Shown: positions 8,080 through 17,349 of the stretch, piece after piece | Numbering within the stretch: the first letter of the stretch is position 1 | Layout of the letters: the number at the start of each line of letters is the position of its first letter | NCBI GenBank assembly: GCA_020403455.1 | Contig: JADBXP010000027.1 | Location: forward strand, 1 to 64,000 | Direction: 5' to 3' | Length of the DNA stretch: 64,000 bases | From: Chitinophagaceae bacterium | GTDB lineage: Bacteria > Bacteroidota > Bacteroidia > Chitinophagales > Chitinophagaceae | Notes under the pieces: generated by a model | Told to the model about the DNA's origin: nothing | The model's database searches: none | The model's input: the letters and a program-made list of their open reading frames with translations, nothing else | Position numbers and translations under genes: made by a program

Positions 8080-10209
8080 CTAATTTCTAATCTGAATCCA
8101 ATTCCGTACTCTAAGACTCTCAAGTGCTGCAAAAGAGGCTTTAGTTGTGTTAACAAGATCATCAAAAGATACCAAGGGTTCTCCTGATGTCTTAATAGTT
8201 TGAATCAATGTTTTGAATTGATTTGCATGACCTTTATCCAATCCACATCGCATTGATGAAAATCGATTAAAACCATAACCGGTCATTTTTCGGAAATTAT
8301 CAATTACTAATGTCTTGCCTTGTGAAAACAATTCCATTCTCTCTTTTGGGTATGATTTATGTCCATTTGAAAAGTAATTAATTACCCCCTGTGCTCCACT
8401 TTCAAAACGAAGCGTAATGATAGCATTGTCAGTATTTTCTTCCGGATGAATACCTAAACCATTCATCATAACTGCACTTACCTTACTTCCTGCAATAAAT
8501 TGCATCCAATCAATAAAATGACAAGCCTCGCCTATGATTCGTCCTCCGCCTGTTTTCATATCATGAATCCAAACATCTTTAGGAATGAAACCAGCATTCA
8601 CAGTTGCAATCATATTTAAATCTGCGCCTGCATTACCAATTAACGATTTAGCTTTTTGCGAATACGGAGAAAAACGACGATTAAAACCTACATTGACTGT
8701 CAGGCCAGTATTAATTTCTTGATACGTTTCTAAAATCAGATTTAGATCTTTTTCATTGATTGCAAGTGGCTTTTCAACAAACACGTGTTTCCCGGAATGC
8801 AATATCTCAGCAACCATTGAAGCATGGAGATCATGACGCGTAGTTACTATAACCAGATCAACTTCATCATCATCCAGTATGACATGGTAATCTGTAGAAG
8901 CATGGGCAATTGCATATTTCTTTGCGATAGAAGAAGCAGTTAATCCGCCTGCACTGGAAATATACTTGATCTGTGCATCAGCTTTTTTAAGAGCGGGCAT
9001 CATGATCATCTTTGTGAAATTTCCTGCCCCAATGATTCCAATAATACCTTTCGTGTCGCTACTCCACTTTTTTCTTGTTATTGCAATAGTTCTTGCGTCA
9101 TTTACTTCATCGGGTGTATATTCAAGTATGGCAGCAATAGAATTGTCACCCAGATTATTATAAATATTCAAATAATCTTGTAATGGAACTCTATCAGTAA
9201 TTATGTCTTGAACTGTAAGCTGTCGCTTTGATATTGATTGTAAAATAGTTTCTAAATTTCTTTTCTCAGTCCATCTCACATACCCTATTGGATAGTCAAT
9301 TCCTTTTTGTTCATATACCTCATCATACCGACCCGGCCCATAAGAACAAGATACTTGAAAACTCAATTCCTTTTTATAAAAATCATCCCTTTTGATATCC
9401 AAGCCAATTACACCGATCAAGATGATACGACCTCTTTTTCGCGACATTTGAGCCGCCTGGCTGATTACTTCATCACTTTTAGTAGAAGCAGTAATCAATA
9501 CTGCATCTGCGCCAATTTGTTTGGTTAAATTGTCAACTATTTTTACAACATCGACCTCATTGGCATTAAAGCTCTGAACACCCTTATTCCCAGCAATATC
9601 AACTTTTCGCTGATCATAGTCGAATCCAATAACATTGCACCCGTTTGCCAATAATAACTCGGCACTAAGGAGACCAATCAAGCCCAACCCTATTACGACT
9701 ACAGTTTCACCAAATGTAGGGTTGATCAAACGAATTCCTTGAAGACCTATAGATCCTATAACAGCAAAACTTGCTTCTTCATAACTCACATTATCCGGTA
9801 TTTTAGCAACCAAATTTTGAGGTACACAAACTACTTCAGCATGATGCCCATTACTAGCTACTCTATCACCTATAGAAAAATCAGTTACACCTTCACCAAC
9901 AGCAATAACCTCTCCTGCGTTACAATAACCTAAGGGTAAAGGCTCCCCTAGTTTATTAAATACCGCTTCAAGAGTTGGTATTAATCCTTCCGTCTTTATT
10001 TTATCTAATACCTGCTTAACTTTATCAGGTTGTTGTTTTGCTTTCTGAATAATATTACTCCTGCTAAACTCAACCAGCATTTTTTCAGTGCCTAATGAAA
10101 CAAGTGACCTGTGAGTTTTAATTAAAATTGTTCCCTTTCTCACCATAGGAATGGGTATATCTTCAAGAACAGTATGTCCATTGCTAAGATTTTGTATGAT
10201 TTGTTTCAT
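8080..10209 (-). CDS. Bi-domain oxidoreductase: zinc-type alcohol dehydrogenase fused to Gfo/Idh/MocA
   Basis: The 709-residue product has two NAD(P)-binding modules. Residues 1 to about 360 form a medium-chain alcohol dehydrogenase, with PLGYCNAGEVIAVGEG and the nucleotide motif VIGLGLIGLLSAE. Residues from about 385 on form a Gfo/Idh/MocA dehydrogenase, with GIIGAGNFTKMIM and the EKPLAI motif that carries the catalytic Lys. This architecture recurs in exopolysaccharide loci next to heparinase-like proteins, as here, and is thought to act on a sugar of the repeat unit. The next gene upstream ends at 10210, directly adjacent. Substrate unknown. Confidence 0.88.
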   Translation of the reverse strand: MKQIIQNLSNGHTVLEDIPIPMVRKGTILIKTHRSLVSLGTEKMLVEFSRSNIIQKAKQQPDKVKQVLDKIKTEGLIPTLEAVFNKLGEPLPLGYCNAGEVIAVGEGVTDFSIGDRVASNGHHAEVVCVPQNLVAKIPDNVSYEEASFAVIGSIGLQGIRLINPTFGETVVVIGLGLIGLLSAELLLANGCNVIGFDYDQRKVDIAGNKGVQSFNANEVDVVKIVDNLTKQIGADAVLITASTKSDEVISQAAQMSRKRGRIILIGVIGLDIKRDDFYKKELSFQVSCSYGPGRYDEVYEQKGIDYPIGYVRWTEKRNLETILQSISKRQLTVQDIITDRVPLQDYLNIYNNLGDNSIAAILEYTPDEVNDARTIAITRKKWSSDTKGIIGIIGAGNFTKMIMMPALKKADAQIKYISSAGGLTASSIAKKYAIAHASTDYHVILDDDEVDLVIVTTRHDLHASMVAEILHSGKHVFVEKPLAINEKDLNLILETYQEINTGLTVNVGFNRRFSPYSQKAKSLIGNAGADLNMIATVNAGFIPKDVWIHDMKTGGGRIIGEACHFIDWMQFIAGSKVSAVMMNGLGIHPEENTDNAIITLRFESGAQGVINYFSNGHKSYPKERMELFSQGKTLVIDNFRKMTGYGFNRFSSMRCGLDKGHANQFKTLIQTIKTSGEPLVSFDDLVNTTKASFAALESLRVRNWIQIRN

Positions 10210-11268
10210 CTAAAATTGCTTTAGTACTTGTAAAACACGTTCCATTTCAACTTTAGTTCCGATACTAATTCTAAAGCAATTCTCAAGTAAATGCATGGAA
10301 GAACGATCACGTACTAAAATTTTATTCTGCCTTAATACTAAAATTATCTCTTTACATAGATTATGTTTCAATAAAAGAAAATTAGTTTTACTCGGAAAAA
10401 CTTCAAAATTTGGAAGAACTCTAACTTGATTGAAAAACCAATCACGGGTATTTAACAGTTCTTGTATTCTAAGTTTTATTGTTTCAAAGTTCTGTAGTAA
10501 CACTGAAGCACAAAATTGGGCTACACTATTTACCTCTTTACCATTTCGTACTTTATTAATCATTGATATGTTATGATTAGTTGAGATAATATATCCCAAT
10601 CTAATCCCTGCCAAACCGAAAGCTTTAGAAAAAGTTCTGAAAATAATCAAATTTGAATATTTCGGTATTAAATCAACAGCGGATGAATTGCTAAATTCAA
10701 AATAAGCTTCATCAACAAGAAACATCACAGTTGGATTAGAGACTAACATGCTCTCAATTTCATCTATAGTAAAATAAAAGCCGATTGGATTATTCGGATT
10801 AGAAAAATAAAAAACCTTAATGCCGTTCAGAGACCTATTCAAATCATCTATAGATGGTTTATCTATAGATGTAAGTAAAAAGCTACTTTTAATTCCGCCC
10901 TTCATATGAATAAATGTACTTACTTGACTGTATTCTGGCTCAATAGTTAAAACTTTATCACCAGGCTCTAGTAAGGTTTCAAAGCAAATATTCAAAGCTG
11001 AATCAGAACCATTAAAAAAGGTAACGAATGATTCACTTATTCCGAGCGCATTATGTAAATTTCGTTTTAAGTCTGTACAATCTACATCACCATAGAAATT
11101 TAAATCTCCTTTATTAATAAATTTTTCTAATTTAATTTTTAAGTAATCTTCAATTCGAATTGTAGATTCATTCCAGTCGAGAACTAACCAATCATCATCA
11201 ATTTCAATACCTCTACTTGAAACAACATATGGTTGTAATTCATTGGTTCTTTTATTGAAATGATTCAT
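10210..11268 (-). CDS. Class I/II PLP aminotransferase, histidinol-phosphate aminotransferase-like
   Basis: A 352-residue fold-type I PLP enzyme. YFSNPNNPIG, LVDEAYFEF and FRTFSKAFGLAGIRLGY mark the PLP site; the Lys of SKAFG would form the Schiff base, and an Arg near the C-terminus (FRISIGT) would bind a carboxylate. It resembles HisC/CobD-type enzymes but sits in a polysaccharide locus together with an HAD phosphatase (3 bp away) and a CapK-like ligase. That suggests synthesis of an amino or amino-alcohol decoration rather than histidine. This function is inference; the enzyme class is secure. Confidence 0.83.
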   Translation of the reverse strand: MNHFNKRTNELQPYVVSSRGIEIDDDWLVLDWNESTIRIEDYLKIKLEKFINKGDLNFYGDVDCTDLKRNLHNALGISESFVTFFNGSDSALNICFETLLEPGDKVLTIEPEYSQVSTFIHMKGGIKSSFLLTSIDKPSIDDLNRSLNGIKVFYFSNPNNPIGFYFTIDEIESMLVSNPTVMFLVDEAYFEFSNSSAVDLIPKYSNLIIFRTFSKAFGLAGIRLGYIISTNHNISMINKVRNGKEVNSVAQFCASVLLQNFETIKLRIQELLNTRDWFFNQVRVLPNFEVFPSKTNFLLLKHNLCKEIILVLRQNKILVRDRSSMHLLENCFRISIGTKVEMERVLQVLKQF

Positions 11269-11271
11269 TTA

Positions 11272-11868
11272 TTAATTTCTAAATGGTTTATAATACTTAA
11301 AATGAGCTACGCTTAATAAGGCATTATCGCCTTCTGAATCTCCATATGCATATACTTCAGAATAGACATCTAAATTTACATGAAGTTTCAAATATTCTAA
11401 TTTTCCTTCAAAGTTTACATCTTTACCGTCTATATATCTTTTATACTTGTTTTTAACTGTGCGGTTGGCAATTAATTTTATGCCGTTTTCAGCCGACCAA
11501 TCATTTAATAGGAAATCATAGGAAGCTGAAATAACCCAAACATCATGACCGTGATTTTTATGCCATTGAATTCTTTCCAGTGCTTTAGGATTAAGTATAC
11601 CAGAAAAATATTTTGAATAAAACTCAGTCGCAAGCATTTTAAGTTCTACATCATTAAATCGGGAGGTATGAACATCTAATCGATATTCTTTTAAGGGCAA
11701 ATAACTTATCAAACGTATTCTATATAAAAGAATATGTAATGAACACAGGATATAATTATTAATAAAATAATGCAGATTGCACTTATATAAGAATTTGTAA
11801 AAATAAGTAACTGAATCTATGGTTGAAATTGTACCATCAAAATCAAATAATGCAATAGATTTTTTCAT
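11272..11868 (-). CDS. HAD-IB family phosphatase, phosphoserine-phosphatase-like
   Basis: A 198-residue HAD hydrolase with motif I FDFDGTIST at the N-terminus, motif II around VISASYDFLL, and motif III in YGDSEGDNALL. A hydrophobic helical cap with aromatic residues, FINNYILCSLHILLYRI, follows motif I. Members dephosphorylate small phosphomonoesters such as phosphoserine. Placed between an HisC-like aminotransferase and a CapK-like ligase with almost no spacing, it probably supplies or trims a small metabolite that is attached to the glycan. That reading comes from the neighbours only. Confidence 0.82.
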   Translation of the reverse strand: MKKSIALFDFDGTISTIDSVTYFYKFLYKCNLHYFINNYILCSLHILLYRIRLISYLPLKEYRLDVHTSRFNDVELKMLATEFYSKYFSGILNPKALERIQWHKNHGHDVWVISASYDFLLNDWSAENGIKLIANRTVKNKYKRYIDGKDVNFEGKLEYLKLHVNLDVYSEVYAYGDSEGDNALLSVAHFKYYKPFRN

Positions 11869-13167
11869 TTATAACAGAGAGATAAATGGGTTAAATTTGC
11901 CCTCATTTTTTTGCATAAAACTACCATGTGGTGAAAGAATTATACTCATATTTGAATGTAACCGTTTCTTAATTTCCTGTTCCAAATTGAGCATCCTTTG
12001 TTCTGTTATGTTTTTTACACTAAAAACAAATTCAATGTTAGTTAATGAATGTTGAATAATTTGCCAACGATCAATTTCTTGAAAATGTTCTAACATAGTA
12101 TAAAAATTAGTAGTAGGAATTTCATATCCTTCGGTAGTTTTTATACACAAATCTTTGCGGCCAATAACATTTTTAATTGTAGGAAGTGTTCGTCCACAAC
12201 TACACGGATAATCTGCCAAAATTGCCAGATCCCCGGTGTCGTAACGGATTAAAGGAGTAGTCAAATTATGTAAATTGGTTCCAATAATTCGTTTAACTTT
12301 TGGATTGTCGGTATCTAATAATTCAAGGTAACCATATTCATCATAATTGTGTAATCCTTCATGTCTTTCACAATCTCCCATCATCACAATCTGCTCGGCC
12401 AGACCATAGTGATTAAATACCTTAGATCTAAATGCTTTTTCAATTATAGAGCGATCCTGTTCGGTAAGTACCTCGGATGCAGTAAGTATCAATTTTATCT
12501 TGGGAATCGGATGACTAGTTCTTTCAATATATTTAGCAAGACACAATATTGAGGAGGGGTATCCGCGAAGAATTACTATTTTTTTTCTAATCATCACCTC
12601 TAAGTATTTAGCCATATTTACATCATTCAAATGAAATGGACTGAAATAAGTAAAATTGGTGATTTTATTCGTTTCCCATAAGGTATCTTGATTTGGTGGA
12701 ACAAAACTTCTTACCATTGCCAAAGGATCACGGAAATTATATCCACCCCATTTCCAATGACGCCAAACAACGCCTTGCTCTACCACCCATTGATCAGGAT
12801 GAACAAGTATTTCGAACGGTTCACCTGTTGAGCCGGATGTTTTAAAATTAAGAGCGTTTTTCAGATAAGTTTTATTAATAAAGATTTCTTTATTTTTTTT
12901 GACAAAATCTTTACTTAGAATAGGAAGTCTAGTAAGATCCGATAAGGATTTGAAATCTCTACTTGGATCAAATTCTATACTATTAAATAATTCATTATAA
13001 TAGGGTATTCCTTTAAAAGACGCTAAAAGCAGATTTTTCAATTTATGAAACTGATACTGCTCCATCTTGTCTTTAGACCAATAGCATGAATTTTTTAACA
13101 TGCTTCGATAAAGTCTTATACCCCTGTATGTATAATTAAAGTCTTTAATAATCGATACTAAGGACAT
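11869..13167 (-). CDS. CapK/PaaK-family AMP-forming ligase (phenylacetate-CoA ligase-like)
   Basis: A 432-residue adenylate-forming enzyme. The ATP-binding loop is FKTSGSTGEPFEI near residue 110; HYGLAEQIVMM and RYDTGDLAIL match the core adenylation motifs, and CSCGRTLP resembles the cysteine-containing segment of PaaK-like proteins. CapK homologues in capsule loci are believed to activate a carboxylate for attachment to the glycan. Its stop is immediately followed by the HAD gene, so the two are probably co-translated. The 179 bp upstream to the next gene are AT-rich and empty. The acyl substrate is unknown. Confidence 0.85.
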   Translation of the reverse strand: MSLVSIIKDFNYTYRGIRLYRSMLKNSCYWSKDKMEQYQFHKLKNLLLASFKGIPYYNELFNSIEFDPSRDFKSLSDLTRLPILSKDFVKKNKEIFINKTYLKNALNFKTSGSTGEPFEILVHPDQWVVEQGVVWRHWKWGGYNFRDPLAMVRSFVPPNQDTLWETNKITNFTYFSPFHLNDVNMAKYLEVMIRKKIVILRGYPSSILCLAKYIERTSHPIPKIKLILTASEVLTEQDRSIIEKAFRSKVFNHYGLAEQIVMMGDCERHEGLHNYDEYGYLELLDTDNPKVKRIIGTNLHNLTTPLIRYDTGDLAILADYPCSCGRTLPTIKNVIGRKDLCIKTTEGYEIPTTNFYTMLEHFQEIDRWQIIQHSLTNIEFVFSVKNITEQRMLNLEQEIKKRLHSNMSIILSPHGSFMQKNEGKFNPFISLL

Positions 13168-13346
13168 GAAAAAATATTTATAAGAAAGCTAAAGAGATAT
13201 TTCCGAACAAAAGAGATATGTAAACTTGCAAAATACAGGTAATTGTAAGTACTGATTAGTTTGGATTCAAGTAAATATATTTTTTTACACTAAACTTAAA
13301 GTATTTTATAAAAGCACCATATAAATGTGATGAAAAGTAATTTTTA

Positions 13347-14480
13347 CTAAGAATATCTTGACAGAAATTGGAATGTATCTAATGATGTTTTTTCCCAAGA
13401 GAATTGTTTACTAATCTCAAAACTTTTCATTGACAAAGTTTGTCTCAAATTATTGGATAGATATAATTTTTCTACTGCAGTGGCAATTGTCATAGGTTCC
13501 TCTGGATCAAAATATACCCCCCCACCCAATAAAATTTCAGGCATTGGTCCTTTGTTTGAGCAGGCAATTGGGAGTCCTGAAGCCATTTTCTCCATTAATA
13601 TAATCGGCATATTTTCACAGGTAGAAGCAAAAATACCGATATCAGACTCCAGATATAATTTATTAATAACATTATAATCAACTGAACCAAAATAATTAAC
13701 GAACTTTTTTTCTGGATCAAATTGTTCTATTGATTTATTCAATTTTTTGAACGCTAAAGGATACAATGGTCCTACCAAATTCAAAACAATGTGATAACCT
13801 TTTTTCCTTAAAATTGAGATGGCCTCAACCACATTCCACTGATGCTTATACATATCTATTATAGATACGTAGAGGACCCTAAATGGATTTATTTCAGAAA
13901 TTTCCTCAACGCCTCGCTGAATTCTTGGTTCGGCATAAAATCTCTTAGATATACCATGTGGAATTATAGTGGTGTCTGCCTGTAAATTTTTTAGACCGCT
14001 TAAAACAGTTTTTGAAGCATAATCAGTTAAAAAGATAACAGCCTTTGATTTACGGAAAGTTATGGATTGAGTGAATCTAAGTATCAAAAGTTTTAATGCT
14101 TGTAAAAAATTATATCTTTTTAATTCATTGAATTCAAATGGCAGTAAATTTTGGCTCATTGAAACAATGGGTGAAAAAGATCCCCAAAAAGTACCGCCAG
14201 GTACAAAAAGCAAATTACAATTGTGATATCTTATGCTTTTTGATAATTTAAAAATTTGATAGTATACTCTGTAAATTAAAGATTTTTCAAAAAAAGGGTG
14301 GTGTATTTTAACTACATAGGATTTGTTAGGAATTTGATGTAATGTATTTTTTGAAGCCCAGATCACAATTTTTTCAACTTCCAAACAATGGTCTTCTGGA
14401 AAATGCGCTATTATCTCTTTTAAATGAGTTATTCCACCACCCAATCGAATATTTATTGCATCTATACCAATTATTTTCAT
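13347..14480 (-). CDS. Glycosyltransferase family 4 (GT-B)
   Basis: A 377-residue GT-B transferase. The N-terminus has AINIRLGGGITHLKEII, a glycine-rich acceptor-domain loop. The donor domain shows VSIIDMYKHQWNVVEAI and the family E-x7-E segment in TCENMPIILMEKMASGLPIA. It should retain configuration at the donor sugar and extend the lipid-linked glycan. It stands in a strongly AT-rich stretch with 88-178 bp gaps on both sides, looser packing than in the block downstream. Donor unknown. Confidence 0.87.
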   Translation of the reverse strand: MKIIGIDAINIRLGGGITHLKEIIAHFPEDHCLEVEKIVIWASKNTLHQIPNKSYVVKIHHPFFEKSLIYRVYYQIFKLSKSIRYHNCNLLFVPGGTFWGSFSPIVSMSQNLLPFEFNELKRYNFLQALKLLILRFTQSITFRKSKAVIFLTDYASKTVLSGLKNLQADTTIIPHGISKRFYAEPRIQRGVEEISEINPFRVLYVSIIDMYKHQWNVVEAISILRKKGYHIVLNLVGPLYPLAFKKLNKSIEQFDPEKKFVNYFGSVDYNVINKLYLESDIGIFASTCENMPIILMEKMASGLPIACSNKGPMPEILLGGGVYFDPEEPMTIATAVEKLYLSNNLRQTLSMKSFEISKQFSWEKTSLDTFQFLSRYS

Positions 14481-14568
14481 GCAATCGCTTAAATTTTAAG
14501 ATACACTTGATAGGTCAAAATATATTCAATATAGTATCAAAATGGAAAGATTTTTTTCAAGTTTTTCA

Positions 14569-16134
14569 CTAGAGAAATTTAATTTTTCGCCCATATATAA
14601 TTTTAGGCTGCGCTTCAATACCATGTTCGGAAAAATATTCAATCTCAAAATCATTTTTCAACAAATCAATTAATTCTTTATGATGTATGTTATCTTTTCC
14701 GAAATCATTATATAGCATGTAAAATCTATCAGACCTTTTTACAAATTTTTCTATGTAAAATATTTGTGTATCTCTCTCACATTCCGAAAAAGCGTAATTA
14801 CTAATTAATAAATCAATTTTTATGTGTAAAAGATTTGTATCACTAGGCAAATGAGAGGTTACTGGGATATTAAAATTACTGAGATATTTGCGTGAAAGAA
14901 GATTGGGTTCATAAAGATCAATTATGTAGTATTTTTTATATTTAATAAATGAACTAAGAACCTTAGACAAACCACCATAACCACCCCCTATTTCTACAAT
15001 TGTGGTCATATCAGTTCCAAAATAACTAACAATATCTGATGAATTTTTAATATACCGAATTGTAGTCGGTGATATACTCCCAAGAATTGGATATTCGTAA
15101 ACTATTGGGGAACCTAATGTATCATTTAGCTTAATTTCTTCAATCTTATCCAGATAATCAATTTTAATGGCTGAAAGATATTTATTACCTTCTTCAAAAG
15201 TCACATGTTCTAATACATGAGTATAGCTATGATCTCTTTTGAAGGAGGAAAAATATTTATCATCTAATGCCGCACGTTTGCAAGCCGCCAGATATGCATT
15301 TATGCGAGATTGACTCAAAACCCAACTTGATGTGACTTTCTTTTGTGAAAAATCAAATAATTGGCTTTTCCAAATTTTCCATCTTGGAGAAAATATTATT
15401 CTTTTAAATAAAGAAAATACATTTTTTAAAAATATTTTAGCAGGAAAAACAATTGAAAATATATTAGAACTAACATTTGACTTAAACATAATTCTATAAG
15501 CTTCCCAACCATTGCTCTGAAATTTTTTCCATTTATCTTCTGGCACAATAGATGGATCAATGTACCAATCTTCAAATGCATTTCCCAAGTTTTTTACATT
15601 AGAGGCCACTAATTGATAGCCATGCCGCGAAAATATTTCTCTTGATTCATTAATTAAATAATCATTACTATTATATGCATCTGTCTCATAGGTAATTACG
15701 GAAAATCTATATGAATCAAAATCTAATTGTTTTAATGCTTTTAAAGTCTGCCAAGAAGGTTCAATATCAACTTGCAGATAATCAATTCGCTTAGGAATTT
15801 GATTATCTTCAAATATTTTACTGTAATCTGCTTGAGTGGCATCCAAACAAAAACATTTATTAACTCGGACAGAATTGTAATACTTTGCTATTTCACTATC
15901 AAGCTCGAAAGACAACCCCTTCCAACCAAAGGATTTCTCAAGTAAATAAGTATTATTTATATTAATCGGATCCGATCCACCGATTTCGATAAATGTTCCA
16001 TTTTTTTTCCCATTTAGCATAGTAAGTACAAAAAGGTCTTGAAATGCCTGTGAGTAATTTTTTTCTATTTCTTGCAATCCAACGAATGAATCTTTGAGCT
16101 TTTTTGAATCAGATTTTTTGTAATTCATAATCAA
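14569..16134 (-). CDS. Two-domain methyltransferase: FkbM-like plus putative sugar O-methyltransferase
   Basis: The 521-residue product seems to join two SAM-dependent methyltransferase domains. Residues about 25-200 look like the FkbM family: SQAFQDLFVLTML, then the SAM-binding FIEIGGSDP, a FELD acidic residue and YLQVDIEPSW. After a linker, residues about 270-515 resemble the putative sugar O-methyltransferases of capsule and O-antigen loci, with a second SAM motif TIVEIGGGYGGLSKVL and ISNYAFSEC. Two complete SAM sites imply two methylations of the same glycan, perhaps as a terminal cap. Domain identities come from motif recognition; specificities are not known. Confidence 0.75.
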   Translation of the reverse strand: MIMNYKKSDSKKLKDSFVGLQEIEKNYSQAFQDLFVLTMLNGKKNGTFIEIGGSDPININNTYLLEKSFGWKGLSFELDSEIAKYYNSVRVNKCFCLDATQADYSKIFEDNQIPKRIDYLQVDIEPSWQTLKALKQLDFDSYRFSVITYETDAYNSNDYLINESREIFSRHGYQLVASNVKNLGNAFEDWYIDPSIVPEDKWKKFQSNGWEAYRIMFKSNVSSNIFSIVFPAKIFLKNVFSLFKRIIFSPRWKIWKSQLFDFSQKKVTSSWVLSQSRINAYLAACKRAALDDKYFSSFKRDHSYTHVLEHVTFEEGNKYLSAIKIDYLDKIEEIKLNDTLGSPIVYEYPILGSISPTTIRYIKNSSDIVSYFGTDMTTIVEIGGGYGGLSKVLSSFIKYKKYYIIDLYEPNLLSRKYLSNFNIPVTSHLPSDTNLLHIKIDLLISNYAFSECERDTQIFYIEKFVKRSDRFYMLYNDFGKDNIHHKELIDLLKNDFEIEYFSEHGIEAQPKIIYGRKIKFL

Positions 16135-16264
16135 ATAATTTTAAAACAGAAAATTTTAAATTAAAGTAAAATGAATTGATAAAATGATTAGTAGTATCAA
16201 ATTCAAGTATACAATTGAAAATTATGTGTTGTAGAGATTAATTCAGTATATTTCTTAAATATGA

Positions 16265-17293
16265 TTAACGAATCATCTCATTTTTACCAGTATCCAAAAT
16301 TTGAAAAAATATTTTTTCTAAATCAAGTTGTTGTAAGTTAAAACTCTGAGCCTGATGATATAAATGATTATTTTTTTCCAAAAAATCTTCACTAATAACC
16401 GAGAAATCATCTACAAAAAGTACAGGCAGTCCCTTAAATAACTTCTGTAAATACTCATTTTTAATCATTACTGGTACCCTGCGCATATATAAAACCTCCC
16501 AGTTTCGATGACAATCAATTGCATTTCCAATGGGGCAAATAACAAATTTATGATTTTTTATATCAGATAAAAATACTCGATAATTGACTTTTTTTTCAAC
16601 TACAGTTGCCCAAGATAAATTACTAAACAATTCCTTAATCCCAGAGCGTGCTGTAACATTTGTATGAACACTATGGTTTACATATAGTAGTTTAATGGGG
16701 CTATAATTGCATTTCATTTTTGAAAGTAAAAGTTCTTTACGTATGTCACCAAGCCACATACGGCGTTGAATTCCATATGGGAATGGAATAACCTTTTCAG
16801 AATTGTAAATGGCATTCGCAGAATATATTTTTAATACATTAGAAGGTATTTTCCCTTCAATTTCAGAATCAATAGGTGTATCTTCTAGATTCGTAAAGAT
16901 TATAAAGTTCATTGTACTATAATAGCTGCATAAGTTTAACAAATCATTCTCAGCCATCAATTTTCCTATCCATTTTTGATTTGAATCATCTACGGAAATT
17001 TTTCTATTGTATAAGCGGACATTGTCGATAAATACCGTCATGTAATTTCTGTATCTAGAAATCTTGGCTACAACATCTTTGAATTCAACATTATCCAGGT
17101 TAGCTAATTTCATTTTACCTCCGGGTATTTTACACAATACAGCTGCCTGATCACCAAAAGAATAATCACATAATTTAGCTAAATCGGTTCCTTCCATTAA
17201 TGATATACTTTTCTGATGGAAAACAAAGGTTGCCTTTAAATAATACTTTAATAAAATATTAGGCAATAAAATAAATATTTGTCGAATAGTCAA
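16265..17293 (-). CDS. Exostosin-like (GT47-type) putative glycosyltransferase
   Basis: This 342-residue protein has no strong motif that I can name with certainty. The C-terminal half has KFVICPIGNAIDCHRNWEVL, followed by MRRVPVMIKNEYLQKLFKGL and a DDF segment. This FxxCPxGxGxDxHRxWE pattern is typical of exostosin-like GT-B donor domains, in which the conserved Glu and Arg contact the nucleotide sugar. The N-terminal half is unassigned. It lies among methyltransferases and glycosyltransferases, which supports a role in glycan assembly. It could also be one of the many unclassified capsule proteins. Confidence 0.55.
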   Translation of the reverse strand: MTIRQIFILLPNILLKYYLKATFVFHQKSISLMEGTDLAKLCDYSFGDQAAVLCKIPGGKMKLANLDNVEFKDVVAKISRYRNYMTVFIDNVRLYNRKISVDDSNQKWIGKLMAENDLLNLCSYYSTMNFIIFTNLEDTPIDSEIEGKIPSNVLKIYSANAIYNSEKVIPFPYGIQRRMWLGDIRKELLLSKMKCNYSPIKLLYVNHSVHTNVTARSGIKELFSNLSWATVVEKKVNYRVFLSDIKNHKFVICPIGNAIDCHRNWEVLYMRRVPVMIKNEYLQKLFKGLPVLFVDDFSVISEDFLEKNNHLYHQAQSFNLQQLDLEKIFFQILDTGKNEMIR

Positions 17294-17349
17294 CTTAATA
17301 AAGAATAGAAATCTTAACCAAACTTGATTATTATAGAATTAATCTAAAA

